DNA of 64,000 nt from DASWJZ01 sp963761005 (GTDB lineage: Bacteria; Pseudomonadota; Alphaproteobacteria; Rhizobiales; Afifellaceae), in NCBI GenBank assembly GCA_963761005.1, contig CAVXFK010000026.1, positions 387,125-451,124 on the forward strand. The letters are read 5' to 3'. Below, piece by piece: positions 26,655 to 35,020 of the stretch. The stretch's first letter is position 1. Every line of letters begins with the position of its first letter. The notes beneath the pieces are model-generated. The model worked only from the letters and a program-made list of their open reading frames with translations, was not told the origin of the DNA and searched no databases. A program made the position numbers and the translations under genes.

Positions 26655-27200
26655 ATGACCACTTTTGGCTATGCCCGGGTGTCGACCGACGGGCAAAGTG
26701 TCGAAGCCCAGGTCGCCGAGCTGAAGGCTGGCGGCGCCAGCCGTATCTTCCGAGAAAAGGTCAGCGGGGCAATTACTGACCGAGCGCAGTTGAGGCGCGC
26801 TTTGCAGTTCCTCCAAAAGGGCGACGTGCTGCTGGTGACGCGCCTCGACCGGCTCGCTCGATCGACGCGGGATCTGTTGAACACGCTCGCAGCGATCGCC
26901 GAGCGAGGGGCCGGCTTTCGATCGCTTCGCGATTCCTGGGCCGACACGACAACGCCTCACGGGCGGCTGATGCTGACGGTACTTGCTGGCCTAGCCGAGT
27001 TCGAGCGCGAGCTGATCCGAACGAGGACAGGCGAAGGACGCGAACGCGCAAAGGCGCGGGGAGTCCGTATGGGGAGAAAGCCCAAGCTGACGCCACATCA
27101 ACGGAAGGAACCCCTTGCTCGCCGGGAGACAGGAGAGCCATTGGTCGACATCGCGCGCTCCTATGCTGTGAGCCACTCGACGATTTCGCGGCTGCAATAG
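26655..27200 (+). CDS. serine recombinase, Tn3-type resolvase/invertase
   Basis: From the ATG at 26655 (MTTFGYARVSTDGQSVEAQ) the protein is 181 aa. The catalytic Ser is in the YARVSTD motif (about residue 9). The conserved LLVTRLDRLARSTRDLLN and ELIRTRTGEGRERAKARG segments follow, and a short helix-turn-helix lies at the C-terminus (IARSYAVSHSTISRLQ). Such enzymes resolve cointegrates or invert DNA. No Tn3 transposase is present, so it may be the survivor of a transposon or may act on the neighbouring restriction region. Confidence 0.92.
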   Translation: MTTFGYARVSTDGQSVEAQVAELKAGGASRIFREKVSGAITDRAQLRRALQFLQKGDVLLVTRLDRLARSTRDLLNTLAAIAERGAGFRSLRDSWADTTTPHGRLMLTVLAGLAEFERELIRTRTGEGRERAKARGVRMGRKPKLTPHQRKEPLARRETGEPLVDIARSYAVSHSTISRLQ

Positions 27201-27340
27201 TTGGCGGTCTTCGCGCCTTCGATCCGAGGTCTGCTTTCGTTATTGATTCAGGAAACGCCTGCTTCTGGAATCGCGTTTCGGTCACCTGCGCGGGACGGCG
27301 CGCGGAAGTCGCTTCAGCGAGTTTTTCAACAAAATCCGCC

Positions 27341-27375
27341 AACACCGGACGTTCCGCGAAGGTGGCATCCCGATA
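27341..27375. repeat. 35-bp dispersed repeat, copy 1
   Basis: Matches 54850-54884 with two mismatches; the last 24 bases (TTCCGCGAAGGTGGCATCCC plus GATA) are identical. Copy 1 follows the resolvase gene and copy 2 follows the PAS-GAF-GGDEF-EAL gene. It is probably the scar of a mobile element that I cannot name. No other feature is visible between 27201 and 27437. Confidence 0.65.
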
Positions 27376-27437
27376 GCATCGACCTGGCCCGAGCTAATGC
27401 GGAACAACTTGATGTCACTCATTCCGCGGCCTCCACC

Positions 27438-27890
27438 TCAGTTCAGTGTGAAGATCGAGCTATTGAGCACCGAAGCGAACGCCACCCAGGCGGCATAGGG
27501 CGTGCACAACCATGCCGCCACGCGGTCCTGCCGCCACGACGCGGCGATGAAAGCGAGGATGGCGGCGAGCAGCAGGAGGATGACGACGAGCGCGAGGCCG
27601 ATCTGGTGGGCTGAAAAGAAGATCGGCGACCACAGGAAGTTGAGGACGAGCTGCGTCCACCAAAGCTTCATCGGCCAACTGGCCCGATCGCGCTGCCAGA
27701 CGCGCCAACCGCCCGCGGCGATCAGGGCATAAAGCAGCGTCCACGCCGGCCCGAATATCCAGCCCGGTGGATTGAAGGCAGGCTTGGTCAGTTGTGCGTA
27801 CCATTCTCCAGGCGCCGTCAGGTAGCCGATGGCAAGACCGCCGCCCAGTACCAAAACGAGGAACAGGATCAGCGAGACAGTGCGGTTCAT
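27438..27890 (-). CDS. tspO: TspO/MBR family protein
   Basis: The ATG at 27890 (MNRTVSLILFLVLVLGGGLA) gives 150 aa with five hydrophobic helices. Conserved marks are WYAQLTKPAFNPPGWIFGP and the Trp-rich WPMKLWWTQLVLNFLWSPIF. TspO proteins bind porphyrins and are linked to tetrapyrrole traffic and stress responses in alphaproteobacteria. In-frame codons before 27890 look non-coding. It is the first of a series of stress-type genes. Confidence 0.93.
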   Translation of the reverse strand: MNRTVSLILFLVLVLGGGLAIGYLTAPGEWYAQLTKPAFNPPGWIFGPAWTLLYALIAAGGWRVWQRDRASWPMKLWWTQLVLNFLWSPIFFSAHQIGLALVVILLLLAAILAFIAASWRQDRVAAWLCTPYAAWVAFASVLNSSIFTLN

Positions 27891-28010
27891 GGCGTGCGGT
27901 GCTTCGGGGTCATTCCGCCGCCTCCATCTCACGTTCCTCGGCCGGCGCCGGCGCCTCGGCGAGCAGCGCGTCGAGCAGGCGGCGGCATTTAATTCCAGCT
28001 TGTCGCAATG

Positions 28011-28391
28011 TCAGGCAGAGCGCGAACGCCTTGCCGGCTTGCGCTTGGCGGGAACTCGTTTCTTCAGTCGTGTCGCGCCCGCTTTGGTCGCCCGCTTCGC
28101 TTTGGCTCCCGGCTTCGTGGATGATCGGGCGTGTTTGACATGAATTCGGTCAACGCCGCGCTTTGGCGCCTCCTCCTGAGCTTTGGTCACAGCCTCTTCA
28201 AAGGTCAGGGGAGCAACGACGAGGTGCTCTTGATAAATCATCCCAGTGTCCTCGTCGCGCCAAAAGTAGGTGATGGTGCTCTCTGGTTGATCGTCAACAT
28301 ACCAAGTGTAGACGACCAAGGACGGGAGCATCGGCGTGAAGATATTGAGGTCGCCGATCTCAACGGTACTCCAGGGTATCAAATTTGCCAT
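28011..28391 (-). CDS. uncharacterised protein with Lys/Arg-rich tail
   Basis: The ATG at 28391 has a clear ribosome-binding site (GGGAGGTACCTTTT), so I prefer it to an upstream start at 28490. The 126-aa protein has a small folded N-terminal part (IPWSTVEIGDLNIFTPMLPS; STITYFWRDEDTGMIYQEH). It ends in about 45 residues rich in Lys, Arg and Ala (ATRLKKRVPAKRKPARRS) that resemble a histone H1-like tail. No family is recognised. The tail could bind DNA or RNA; this is inference. Confidence 0.65.
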   Translation of the reverse strand: MANLIPWSTVEIGDLNIFTPMLPSLVVYTWYVDDQPESTITYFWRDEDTGMIYQEHLVVAPLTFEEAVTKAQEEAPKRGVDRIHVKHARSSTKPGAKAKRATKAGATRLKKRVPAKRKPARRSRSA

Positions 28392-28528
28392 AAAAGGTAC
28401 CTCCCGCTGTAGCCCCTCGCACGATCGCGCACTGGGTGCAGATGTCAGAAAGATAATCACGATAGCGGCCCAGGTCTTGACTTGGGTCAATATTGCAGAC
28501 CCAGGCGATTTTGCCGGGGAGCGACACC

Positions 28529-28849
28529 ATGATCATCGACGGCGTCATGCTTCTATGGTTCGGGCTGACCGCACTGTCGGTGGCCTCCGCCGCCGTGGAC
28601 ATTCGCTCCACTCCCGAGAACCCGGTTCTCAGGTGGGGCTTCGTCCTGATCACACTCTACTCGGGACCTTTCGGAGCCTTCCTGTATTTGCTCGGCGGCC
28701 GTGAGCCGCTGCCCGGTCTGCATGAGCGCTATGTCGCCGTCCGCTGGCGCCAAGTCCTCGGCTCGACCATCCACTGCGTCGCCGGCGACGGTGTCGGCAT
28801 CCTCGCCGGGGCCGTGATCGGGACAGAATCAAGTAGGCGCTCCGTGTAG
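28529..28849 (+). pseudogene. DUF4396-type membrane protein, C-terminally truncated
   Basis: The frame from 28529 (GGGGAGCGACACC before ATG) reads MIIDGVMLLWFGLTALSV, then LRWGFVLITLYSGPFGAFLY and STIHCVAGDGVGILAGAVIG. These are the first helices of DUF4396 proteins, which I remember as considerably longer. Here the sequence changes to SSRRSV and stops after 106 aa, and I do not find the remainder downstream. It is probably a broken gene; the family has no firm function. Confidence 0.65.
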
Positions 28850-28879
28850 GCGTGCTGAGGGTCTTGGTACAGCCGCACT

Positions 28880-29581
28880 TCAAACCACTGTCCCAAACAT
28901 CGCACCAATGCCGGCCGTGAGCGCCATGGCCAACGCGCCCCAGAACGTTACGCGCGCGGTGGCGCGCAGGACATTCGCGCCCCCGGCGCGTGCGCCAATC
29001 GCGCCCAGCAGAGCGAGGAACAACAACGAGGCCGCGGAGACGATCGGCACAAGCAAGGTGTTGGGCGACACTAGGACGGCCAACAATGGCATGGCAGCGC
29101 CTACCGAGAAGGTCGCGGCCGACGTCAGGGCCGCCTGGACGGGGCGGGCGGTAGTAATTTCCGAGATGCCCAGTTCATCGTGGGCGTGCGCTGCGAGGGC
29201 ATCTTTCGCCATTAGCTGTTTGGCAACTTGGCGGGCGAGATCAGGCTCGACACCGCGTCTGACGTAAATGTCGGCGAGTTCCTCATGCTCGGACGCGCTG
29301 TCCGCACTCAGCTCTTTTCGTTCACGTGCGAGATCCGCTTGTTCGGTGTCGGCCTGTGAGCTGACCGAGACGTATTCACCCGCCGCCATGGACATGGCGC
29401 CCGCCACGAGACCCGCGACGCCCGCTATCACGACATCGCTCGGTTTCGCTGCAGCGGCGGCGACGCCGACGATCAAGCTTGCGGTCGAGACGATGCCATC
29501 GTTGGCTCCCAGAACCGCCGCCCTCAGCCACCCGATGCGCGAAACCAGATGATTTTCAGGATGCAGGCGAAGACGGCTCAT
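28880..29581 (-). CDS. VIT family (VIT1/CCC1) iron/manganese transporter
   Basis: This 233-aa membrane protein starts with a soluble leader and the first helix (AAVLGANDGIVSTASLIVG), followed by the signature VAGAMSMAAGEYVSVSSQ. Charged helices of the metal-binding domain come next (DLARERKELSADSASEHEEL), then three C-terminal membrane helices. Plant and yeast relatives move Fe2+ or Mn2+ out of the cytosol. The bacterial role is presumed to be metal detoxification. Nearby genes (TspO, CsbD, DUF3309) share a stress theme. Confidence 0.92.
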   Translation of the reverse strand: MSRLRLHPENHLVSRIGWLRAAVLGANDGIVSTASLIVGVAAAAAKPSDVVIAGVAGLVAGAMSMAAGEYVSVSSQADTEQADLARERKELSADSASEHEELADIYVRRGVEPDLARQVAKQLMAKDALAAHAHDELGISEITTARPVQAALTSAATFSVGAAMPLLAVLVSPNTLLVPIVSAASLLFLALLGAIGARAGGANVLRATARVTFWGALAMALTAGIGAMFGTVV

Positions 29582-29601
29582 CCGGCATTTGGCCCGTCAC
29601 A

Positions 29602-29766
29602 TCAAAGCCGGCCCATGAGAAGCAGCACGACGACTATGATCAGAATGATGCCGATGACCCCGACGCCACCGTGACCGAAGCCATAGCCGTAGCCGCCGAA
29701 GCGGCCGCTGAAGCCGCCAAGCAGGAAAATGATGAGGATGATGACAAGAATGAGCCCCAGTGACAT
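29602..29766 (-). CDS. DUF3309 small membrane protein
   Basis: This 54-aa protein consists of a first helix (MSLGLILVIILIIFLLGG), a Gly/Tyr-rich linker (GRFGGYGYGFGHGGVG) and a second helix (IILIIVVVLLLMGRL). This is the DUF3309 pattern common in alpha- and betaproteobacteria. Function is not known; it is usually seen among stress-related small genes. It lies 20 bases after the VIT gene start region on the same strand. Confidence 0.88.
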   Translation of the reverse strand: MSLGLILVIILIIFLLGGFSGRFGGYGYGFGHGGVGVIGIILIIVVVLLLMGRL

Positions 29767-29841
29767 GATTATCCCCGTTGCAGCACCTAGCTGAAAGTTT
29801 GCCCTCTTTGCTCTCGAGCGAAAAGCCCCAAGCGGGGGCGA

Positions 29842-29988
29842 CTACTTCGTCTCGACCGAAATACCCCCCTTGCCGACGTTGATGTCTATGCCGCTTGTCT
29901 TCTGTCGCTCCTGGTAGAGCAGGTAGCCGATAACGACGATTGCGACGACCAAAGCGCCGAGCAGGAGATAGAGACCGTTGCAACTCAT
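29842..29988 (-). CDS. small single-helix membrane protein
   Basis: This 48-aa protein reads MSCNGLYLLLGALVVAIVVI, then GYLLYQERQKTSG and a soluble end GKGGISVETK. One membrane helix near the N-terminus with a short cytoplasmic or periplasmic tail is predicted. I do not know a named family, though the layout (helix plus VxIxVGxxGISxE-like tail) feels conserved. It lies in line with DUF3309 and CsbD on the minus strand. Confidence 0.7.
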   Translation of the reverse strand: MSCNGLYLLLGALVVAIVVIGYLLYQERQKTSGIDINVGKGGISVETK

Positions 29989-30120
29989 AATCTGTTCGTC
30001 TTACTCGGGCGCATGAAAGTGCGTTCCAATTGATCCACTTTCCGTTCCAAGGAAGCGCTGAAAAGCGAACCGCGGCCAGGGCTCCCTGCGCGCAACAAAT
30101 GGACACGCTCCCACAAACGC

Positions 30121-30294
30121 CTATTTCCCTCTGAGCGTGTCCTTGAGGCCGCCGACGGCGTTCTGAACCTTGCCCTCGATCTTGTCGACCTTGCCCTGCA
30201 ACTCCAGCTTGCTGTCACCTACTGCCTTGCCGACTGCCTCCTTGATCTTGCCTTTGACAACCTTCGCCGACCCGGCGACACGATCCTTATCCAT
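30121..30294 (-). CDS. CsbD-like stress protein
   Basis: This 57-aa protein starts MDKDRVAGSAKVVKGKIKEA and repeats the G-K-x-x-E-G-K-x-x pattern (LELQGKVDKIEGKVQNAVGG), typical of CsbD. Family members are abundant small proteins induced by general stress in many bacteria; the molecular role is unknown. The start follows GGAGGAAGAACG. A decayed relative of its C-terminal half is at 47596-47697. Confidence 0.93.
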   Translation of the reverse strand: MDKDRVAGSAKVVKGKIKEAVGKAVGDSKLELQGKVDKIEGKVQNAVGGLKDTLRGK

Positions 30295-30502
30295 CGTTCT
30301 TCCTCCACAAGCCGCGCCACGAGCTGACTTCAAATGAAAAATAGCTAGGCTCCGGCGCTTCGTCTTGATCCCGATCAACACCGACCATGCTTTCTTGCAG
30401 CCGCCTCCGCCGTTGAACTCGCGCTGCCGGTGACGCTAAGGAAATAGCCGCATGCCCAAAGTGCATCGGCATAGAAACGGCCGGTGGCCTGCGCCGAGCG
30501 GG

Positions 30503-31081
30503 CCTATAAGCGCACGCAAGCAACCTTCAGGGAAACCACGCCCGCGGCGAGCCAGCAGTCGTAGTCGTGTGGCTCCAGGATGACCGGCATGCGGTCGTGG
30601 ATCGCGGCAGCAAGCCGGTTCGGCTTGCCCACGATGATGGTCGCCGAGAGTATCTCCTGACCCGCGATTTTGCGAACTCCCAAGGCCCGGCAAAGGCAAA
30701 GGGTTCAAGGTCTTCACGCTGGAAGCGGTAAGGCTGTTTTCCGTCGGCCCGCTTCTGCCACTCGAAGAAGCCTGTCGCCGGGACGAGAGCCCTTCGCTTG
30801 GCGAATGCTTCCTTGAACATCCTCAAAGTGTGGAGCGTCTCGGCCCTGGCGTTGATGTGTGGGACCTTCGGCAACTCCTTCGACCACCACCCGGGAACCA
30901 ATCCCCACCGCGCCATCGCCAGCTCCCTGGTCTGGTCGCGTGGGTCGATGCGGATGATCGGGATCTGGTCGGTCGGAGCGATGTTGTAGCGCGGTGGAAA
31001 ATTCGACGGAGGGAGCCGCTTCACTTTGAACAGGAGCCGGTAGGCCTCGCGCGCAATGAGGTTATCGTAGCGGCCGCACAT
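30503..31081 (-). pseudogene. SRAP (YedK/HMCES-like) protein, frameshifted copy
   Basis: The N-terminal two thirds match the intact copy at 55156-55842 almost residue for residue (MCGRYDNLIAREAYRLLF; INARAET; PATGFFEWQK). After EFAK the frame is lost. The alignment of the two copies shows one base missing near 30666-30671 (GATTTTGC against GATCTTTGC). Past that, the correct frame continues (VILEPHDYDCWL) but ends at 30503 with a different tail, so about 45 C-terminal residues are also lost. SRAP proteins shield abasic sites in single-stranded DNA through Cys2. This copy is probably non-functional. Confidence 0.88.
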
Positions 31082-31088
31082 CTGACCC

Positions 31089-31355
31089 TCAAATCTCCAG
31101 CCTATCGGTCTTAGGCGAGCCTTCTGCGGCCGGATAGACCCTCCTGATCAGGACGACGCGCGCGGGCGGGATACGGCACTTCTCGCAGACCAGCCGTTGC
31201 TTGATCGCGGAGAGTTTTCTGTGCCCGGTTCGGCGGCGGATGCGATGCCAAGGCACAATGTACACGCAGCGGCAGGCGCCGCACGAGACCTCAAGGCCCT
31301 CCCATCCGGCCAACTCTGCCTCATCGATCGTACGGGACAAATCGCTTGTCAGCAC
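31089..31355 (-). CDS. 88-aa zinc-ribbon protein (copy A)
   Basis: The protein has two CxxC pairs: SCGACRC near residue 26 and VCEKCR near 58. Between them lies a basic stretch (WHRIRRRTGHRKLSAIKQRL). This arrangement should bind one zinc ion. It is about three quarters identical to the protein at 46871-47137. It lies seven bases before the SRAP reading frame on the same strand, suggesting a joint transcript. No named family is recognised; a nucleic-acid-binding role is possible. Confidence 0.8.
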   Translation of the reverse strand: MLTSDLSRTIDEAELAGWEGLEVSCGACRCVYIVPWHRIRRRTGHRKLSAIKQRLVCEKCRIPPARVVLIRRVYPAAEGSPKTDRLEI

Positions 31356-31575
31356 ATCTAGTCAGGATGCGACGTGAACAAGAAAGAACAAGGGCCTGTC
31401 TTGGTTGTCCCGTTTCAGCCCTGGGCGCGCCAGCCGTTCTCTGCGGTCAGTGCTCCCAACGTCCTGATCACTGAAGCCTGGGAGCGGGCGTCTTCGTCGT
31501 CGAACCGGCAGACGGCGGTACGGCACATCACCCTAGTCTCTCCGCTCCAAGCGAGGAAGTAATCGCGGTCGGTGT

Positions 31576-32643
31576 TCAGACGGCCTGAGTCACAATCAAT
31601 TCCTCGGTGAGGAAGCTTGCGCTGCACGGATCATCTTTGTGTTGCAGCTTGATGTGCAACATCGCACGAGTACCGGGACTGAGCCCGTCCGCCCCGAAAT
31701 CGAACTGCGCTGCTATGATTGTTGCAACGCCGTGGCTGACCCCCCGCTGCGCCTCAATTGTTTTTGAGTCGCCATCTAAATTCGCCAGCGTCATCGTGAC
31801 TTCAGCCTCATCCCCGGCGCCGCATGGCCCGATGGCGACCACGGTGTGATACCTACCCATTATCGCCGCGGGGAGACCGCCGGCGACGTACTCCTTGGCG
31901 TTGCGAGACAACAGGGAAAGTCGGTTTGACGCTTCCTGGCCTGCCGGGTGCAGCCAGTTGACCTCGCCTGTCGGATCAAGGATTCCAAGAGAAACGTCAC
32001 CTGACGTTCCATCGTGAAACGTCCTCCAAAGCTTGTCGACGCGGTCGCCGACCGCCTGTGCGAGGGTGGTCGACTGTGCCACTCCGCCATCCTCCTTCAG
32101 GCCGAAGCCAGTCGGAAGCATCAAGACCGACCTGGGCGGTCCCTGCGTTACCGCTGTTCCTTCCGGCGAAGGCTCGTGCAGAGCCGTCTCACTGCCTGAG
32201 CACTTACAAAGGGGATCATTCTGCGTGCAGTTACGTTCAATTTGGCCCTGAGGCCCCGGATCAAACATTTCGATTGTCTGTGTCCACCAGAAAGGCGGAG
32301 CGACAGTGGTCACCTCGGCAATGGTGAGCGTCGAATTAGGGAAACAGACCTGCGGGCGGCAGTATTCGCATTTCTTCGATGTGTATGACCATTTGACGGT
32401 TTGTGTGAATTTGGCGCCGATCTTCACCCCGCCAGATACGCCGCTGCTCTGTGCGCCAATATTCGCTTCGAGGCTCAGTTCTTCGCCTTGCGAAATTTCC
32501 ATAGCCTCTCCGCAGCCAAATCCGCTGCCGAATGGAAAGCAAAACGTTCCTTGAAGCACCTTCTTGACAGTGTAAAGCGGGTTAATCGCTTCGTACCAGG
32601 GCGGCTTATATTGGCTCGTAACATCTCGGATATTCTCTGGCAT
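31576..32643 (-). CDS. uncharacterised 355-aa cysteine-rich protein
   Basis: A strong ribosome-binding site (GGAGGAGGCCA) fixes the start. No signal peptide is seen. The N-terminal half (about 1-130) holds CFPFGSGFGCGEAME, a Ser/Gly-rich strand region (LEANIGAQSSGVSGGVKIGA) and the compact cysteine group KKCEYCRPQVCFPNSTL. A second group is RNCTQNDPLCKCSG (about 140). The C-terminal half (about 180-355) looks like a beta-sandwich (VTMTLANLDGDSKTIEAQ). The long Ser/Thr-rich strand region resembles the style of beta-pore-forming or surface-binding proteins, but I cannot assign a family. Decayed gene pieces flank it on the upstream side. Confidence 0.75.
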   Translation of the reverse strand: MPENIRDVTSQYKPPWYEAINPLYTVKKVLQGTFCFPFGSGFGCGEAMEISQGEELSLEANIGAQSSGVSGGVKIGAKFTQTVKWSYTSKKCEYCRPQVCFPNSTLTIAEVTTVAPPFWWTQTIEMFDPGPQGQIERNCTQNDPLCKCSGSETALHEPSPEGTAVTQGPPRSVLMLPTGFGLKEDGGVAQSTTLAQAVGDRVDKLWRTFHDGTSGDVSLGILDPTGEVNWLHPAGQEASNRLSLLSRNAKEYVAGGLPAAIMGRYHTVVAIGPCGAGDEAEVTMTLANLDGDSKTIEAQRGVSHGVATIIAAQFDFGADGLSPGTRAMLHIKLQHKDDPCSASFLTEELIVTQAV

Positions 32644-32760
32644 TGGCCTCCTCCATCACCCGAACGTTCCATCCTGTTTCAGTATGAGCAAAGTATCACA
32701 GAGGGCCAACAGAGGTGCATAGAGTGACTTTGGTCCACCACGCGCGGTAACGGAAACCCT

Positions 32761-32990
32761 CTAATTAAACACAAATTCGACCATCAGGTCGGCGCTGTCC
32801 TCGCGGTCATGGATGGTGAATGCCGGGTTGAGACCGATCTCGGCCGCGTGTTCGCGGAGAAGCCGCGCGCCCACGGCATGAAAGGTCCCGGCCCAGGTCA
32901 GCCCGGAGCAAAGCACATTCGCTGAGTTCCCCATGGCCTCGGCCGAGATGCGCTCGACGCGGCGCCGCATCGTTGAGGCGATCCGCGCGT
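32761..32990 (-). pseudogene. UvrD/PcrA-type helicase fragment
   Basis: The stretch MRRRVERISAEAMGNSAN, then LTWAGTFHAVGARLLREHA and NPAFTIHDREDSADLM, corresponds to the region after motif Ia of UvrD-like helicases. Walker A and all later motifs are absent, and the frame ends soon after. It is a remnant of about 75 residues, not a working gene. Confidence 0.8.
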
Positions 32991-33154
32991 ACTGGCCTGG
33001 AAAGAGATCGACGCTCACACAGAGCCGCGTGCAGCGGGTTGTCCCATCGTCGAGGCATTCCGGCGTGGCGGAAGTTCTCCCGCCGATGTGCCGGCGCTGA
33101 AGACGCCGCGATGGCATAGCTAGGCCATCGCTGGCATTGGAAAGCTTGACCTTC

Positions 33155-33298
33155 ATGAGCAGGCCGCAAGGAGACGACAAAGGCGGCGGCGACAATCTGC
33201 TTCTCGGTGTTGTCCTCATGGTCCTCGGCATGGCGGTCCTGAACGCCATGGACGCGATCTCAAAAATCCTGGCGATCGACTATTCCGGCTTACACCTA
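33155..33298 (+). pseudogene. EamA/DMT transporter N-terminal fragment
   Basis: From the ATG at 33155 the reading LLLGVVLMVLGMAVLNAMDA, then ISKILAIDYSGLHL, matches the first membrane helix of drug/metabolite (EamA) transporters. After about 48 residues it changes abruptly to unrelated sequence. The remaining nine helices are not present. Between 33299 and 33524 nothing else is recognisable. Confidence 0.7.
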
Positions 33299-33524
33299 AG
33301 AAAATGCCACGGCGAATGCCCACGTTGGTCGGAAGTTGTGCACGGTCAACTGCGCCTCCGTACGAAGTGCGAGGAGGGCGAATCGCGAAACGCTGAACAC
33401 CGAGTTGTGCTTAGAAGATTTCTCCAAACACCGGTCGTGATTGGTGTGGAGACTGCTGGGAGCTTCCCCCTCACGCCCCGGCAGAGGTCGACCCACACCT
33501 GGGTATCTTACCTCGGCAACCGAG

Positions 33525-34550
33525 TCATACCTCCCCGGACCGGCGGAGGGCGATGACCCCGACCAGGATGGCAAGAAGCACGATCCACGTGGTCAGATTT
33601 ACCAACACCGCCTTGCGGGCGCTCTGCTGCTCGAACCAGGTGCGCGGCTTGATGCCCTTGGTGAGAAATATGACCTGCGCAGCGAGATTGACGCAGGCGA
33701 CGTTGGCCACGAGCAGCATGCCTGCGCCAATCGCAAGATCCATCCGGCCGGCCACGACCATGATCCCCAGAGTTGCGGCAGGCGGCAGCAGGGCAACGGC
33801 GACCATGACCCCAACCAGCGTGCTGGACAGACCGGTAGTGACAGAGAGCGCCGCCGCCGCCCCGGACGCGAGCGCCAGGGCGATCCCGTCGTAATCGACG
33901 GACGTTCGCGCCATCAGCTCATGGCTGGCGACGTTCGGGGTGACGACAAACGCAATCAGCCCGGCGACCACGATGCTCAAGGTCACGCCAAGAACATTGG
34001 CCTTAGTGGCGGCAAACATGAGGGCGCGCTCACCGATGGCGGCGCCGAAGGCGAAGGCGACGTTGGGGCCGAGCAGCGGCGCGATCACCATGGCGCCGAT
34101 CAGCACCGCAACGCTGTCCTTCTCCAGGCCTACTGAAGCCACGACGGTGGACAGGAACACCAAGAGAATGAAGTTGGAATCGGTGCGGACGCCGCCCGCA
34201 ACGAGATTGTGCAACTCTTCACGCGACGCCCGCGCCTGCTCCTCCCTCCTCTTTTCCTCGCCTTCTTCCCCCGGTGACTTTTCTTCCTCGGTCGGCTCTT
34301 CGAGGGGTATGACGGTATCGACCGGCAGCATAGTTATGCGCCAGTTCTCCGACGTGCCCAGTGCCCCCTGCAGCCGGTCGAGCAGGCTTTGACGGTCAAT
34401 TTCACCGACGACGAGCCGAACTGACCGGCGCCCGTCCTCCATGGCCGCGGGGTCGATCTGGACGTCGTCGACACCAGCCTCGCGGGCGACTGCAACGACG
34501 GCTTTCAATTGGTCGGCCGGCGTCGCCACTTCGATCAGCTTGAAAGCCAC
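33525..34550 (-). CDS. DUF389 (TIGR00341-type) membrane protein
   Basis: The GTG at 34550 (VAFKLIEVATPADQLKAV) matches the family N-terminus and gives 341 aa; the longer upstream frame looks non-coding. A ferredoxin-like N-terminal domain (about 1-80) is followed by a very acidic linker (PLEEPTEEEKSPGEEGEEK) and about six membrane helices with VLIGAMVIAPLLGPNVAFAF and VGVMVAVALLPPAATLGIM. Function is unknown; transport or signalling has been suggested for the family. It diverges from the FadR gene. Confidence 0.88.
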   Translation of the reverse strand: MAFKLIEVATPADQLKAVVAVAREAGVDDVQIDPAAMEDGRRSVRLVVGEIDRQSLLDRLQGALGTSENWRITMLPVDTVIPLEEPTEEEKSPGEEGEEKRREEQARASREELHNLVAGGVRTDSNFILLVFLSTVVASVGLEKDSVAVLIGAMVIAPLLGPNVAFAFGAAIGERALMFAATKANVLGVTLSIVVAGLIAFVVTPNVASHELMARTSVDYDGIALALASGAAAALSVTTGLSSTLVGVMVAVALLPPAATLGIMVVAGRMDLAIGAGMLLVANVACVNLAAQVIFLTKGIKPRTWFEQQSARKAVLVNLTTWIVLLAILVGVIALRRSGEV

Positions 34551-35020
34551 AGCGTTCCCAGCGGGCAAGAGTGCTGTAATTTGCTCAGATAAGCATAGCC
34601 CGAGATTTCGCCGGACGCGATGACGCACGGCCGGGCGTCGCTGCAGCCTACTCCGTTCTCGTCCGCGCCCACGGCAAACTGAGGAAGGCGCTGGAGCACG
34701 CCGGTGACGCAGCCGGCCGATCATCATGGAGTTCGATGACATCGACTCCGGCGTATCCGGCGTCTGCAATCGCGCTTTGTATGTGCCGGAGCGCCCCAAG
34801 CGCTTCTGGCTTAGGCAGCGCACATCGAGCGCCCGGCCGCCGAGTAGGATCGAATGGTTGAGCGCGTCGTCATCGTCGACAACGACTTCCGGTTCGGGAG
34901 CAGTCGCTTGGCTGCGGCTGAGTTAGAGAATTGCGGCGCACCAAACCCGGAAGAAAGCGCGCAGACAGTGCGTTCAGCAAATATGCTAACATCAGTCCGC
35001 TCGAGACACCTGAGGAACGC
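34551..35020. other. intergenic region between DUF389 and FadR genes
   Basis: About 470 bases between divergent genes, so promoters for both must lie here. I see no gene I can support. A peptide-like stretch on the minus strand (SAIADAGYAGVDVIELHDDR, about 34720-34780) lacks a start and may be a remnant. A GAGGAACGC ribosome-binding site precedes the FadR start at 35021. Confidence 0.4.

Noticed and set aside
27201..27340. Tn3-family transposon end behind the resolvase
   Set aside because: A GTTTTTCAACAAAATCCGCC stretch recalls transposon flanks, but no inverted partner or transposase was found.
31371..31562. Short plus-strand frame between the zinc ribbon and the 355-aa gene
   Set aside because: No ribosome-binding site and unlikely composition; a minus-strand frame over the same bases (31415-31528) looks slightly better but is too weak to list.
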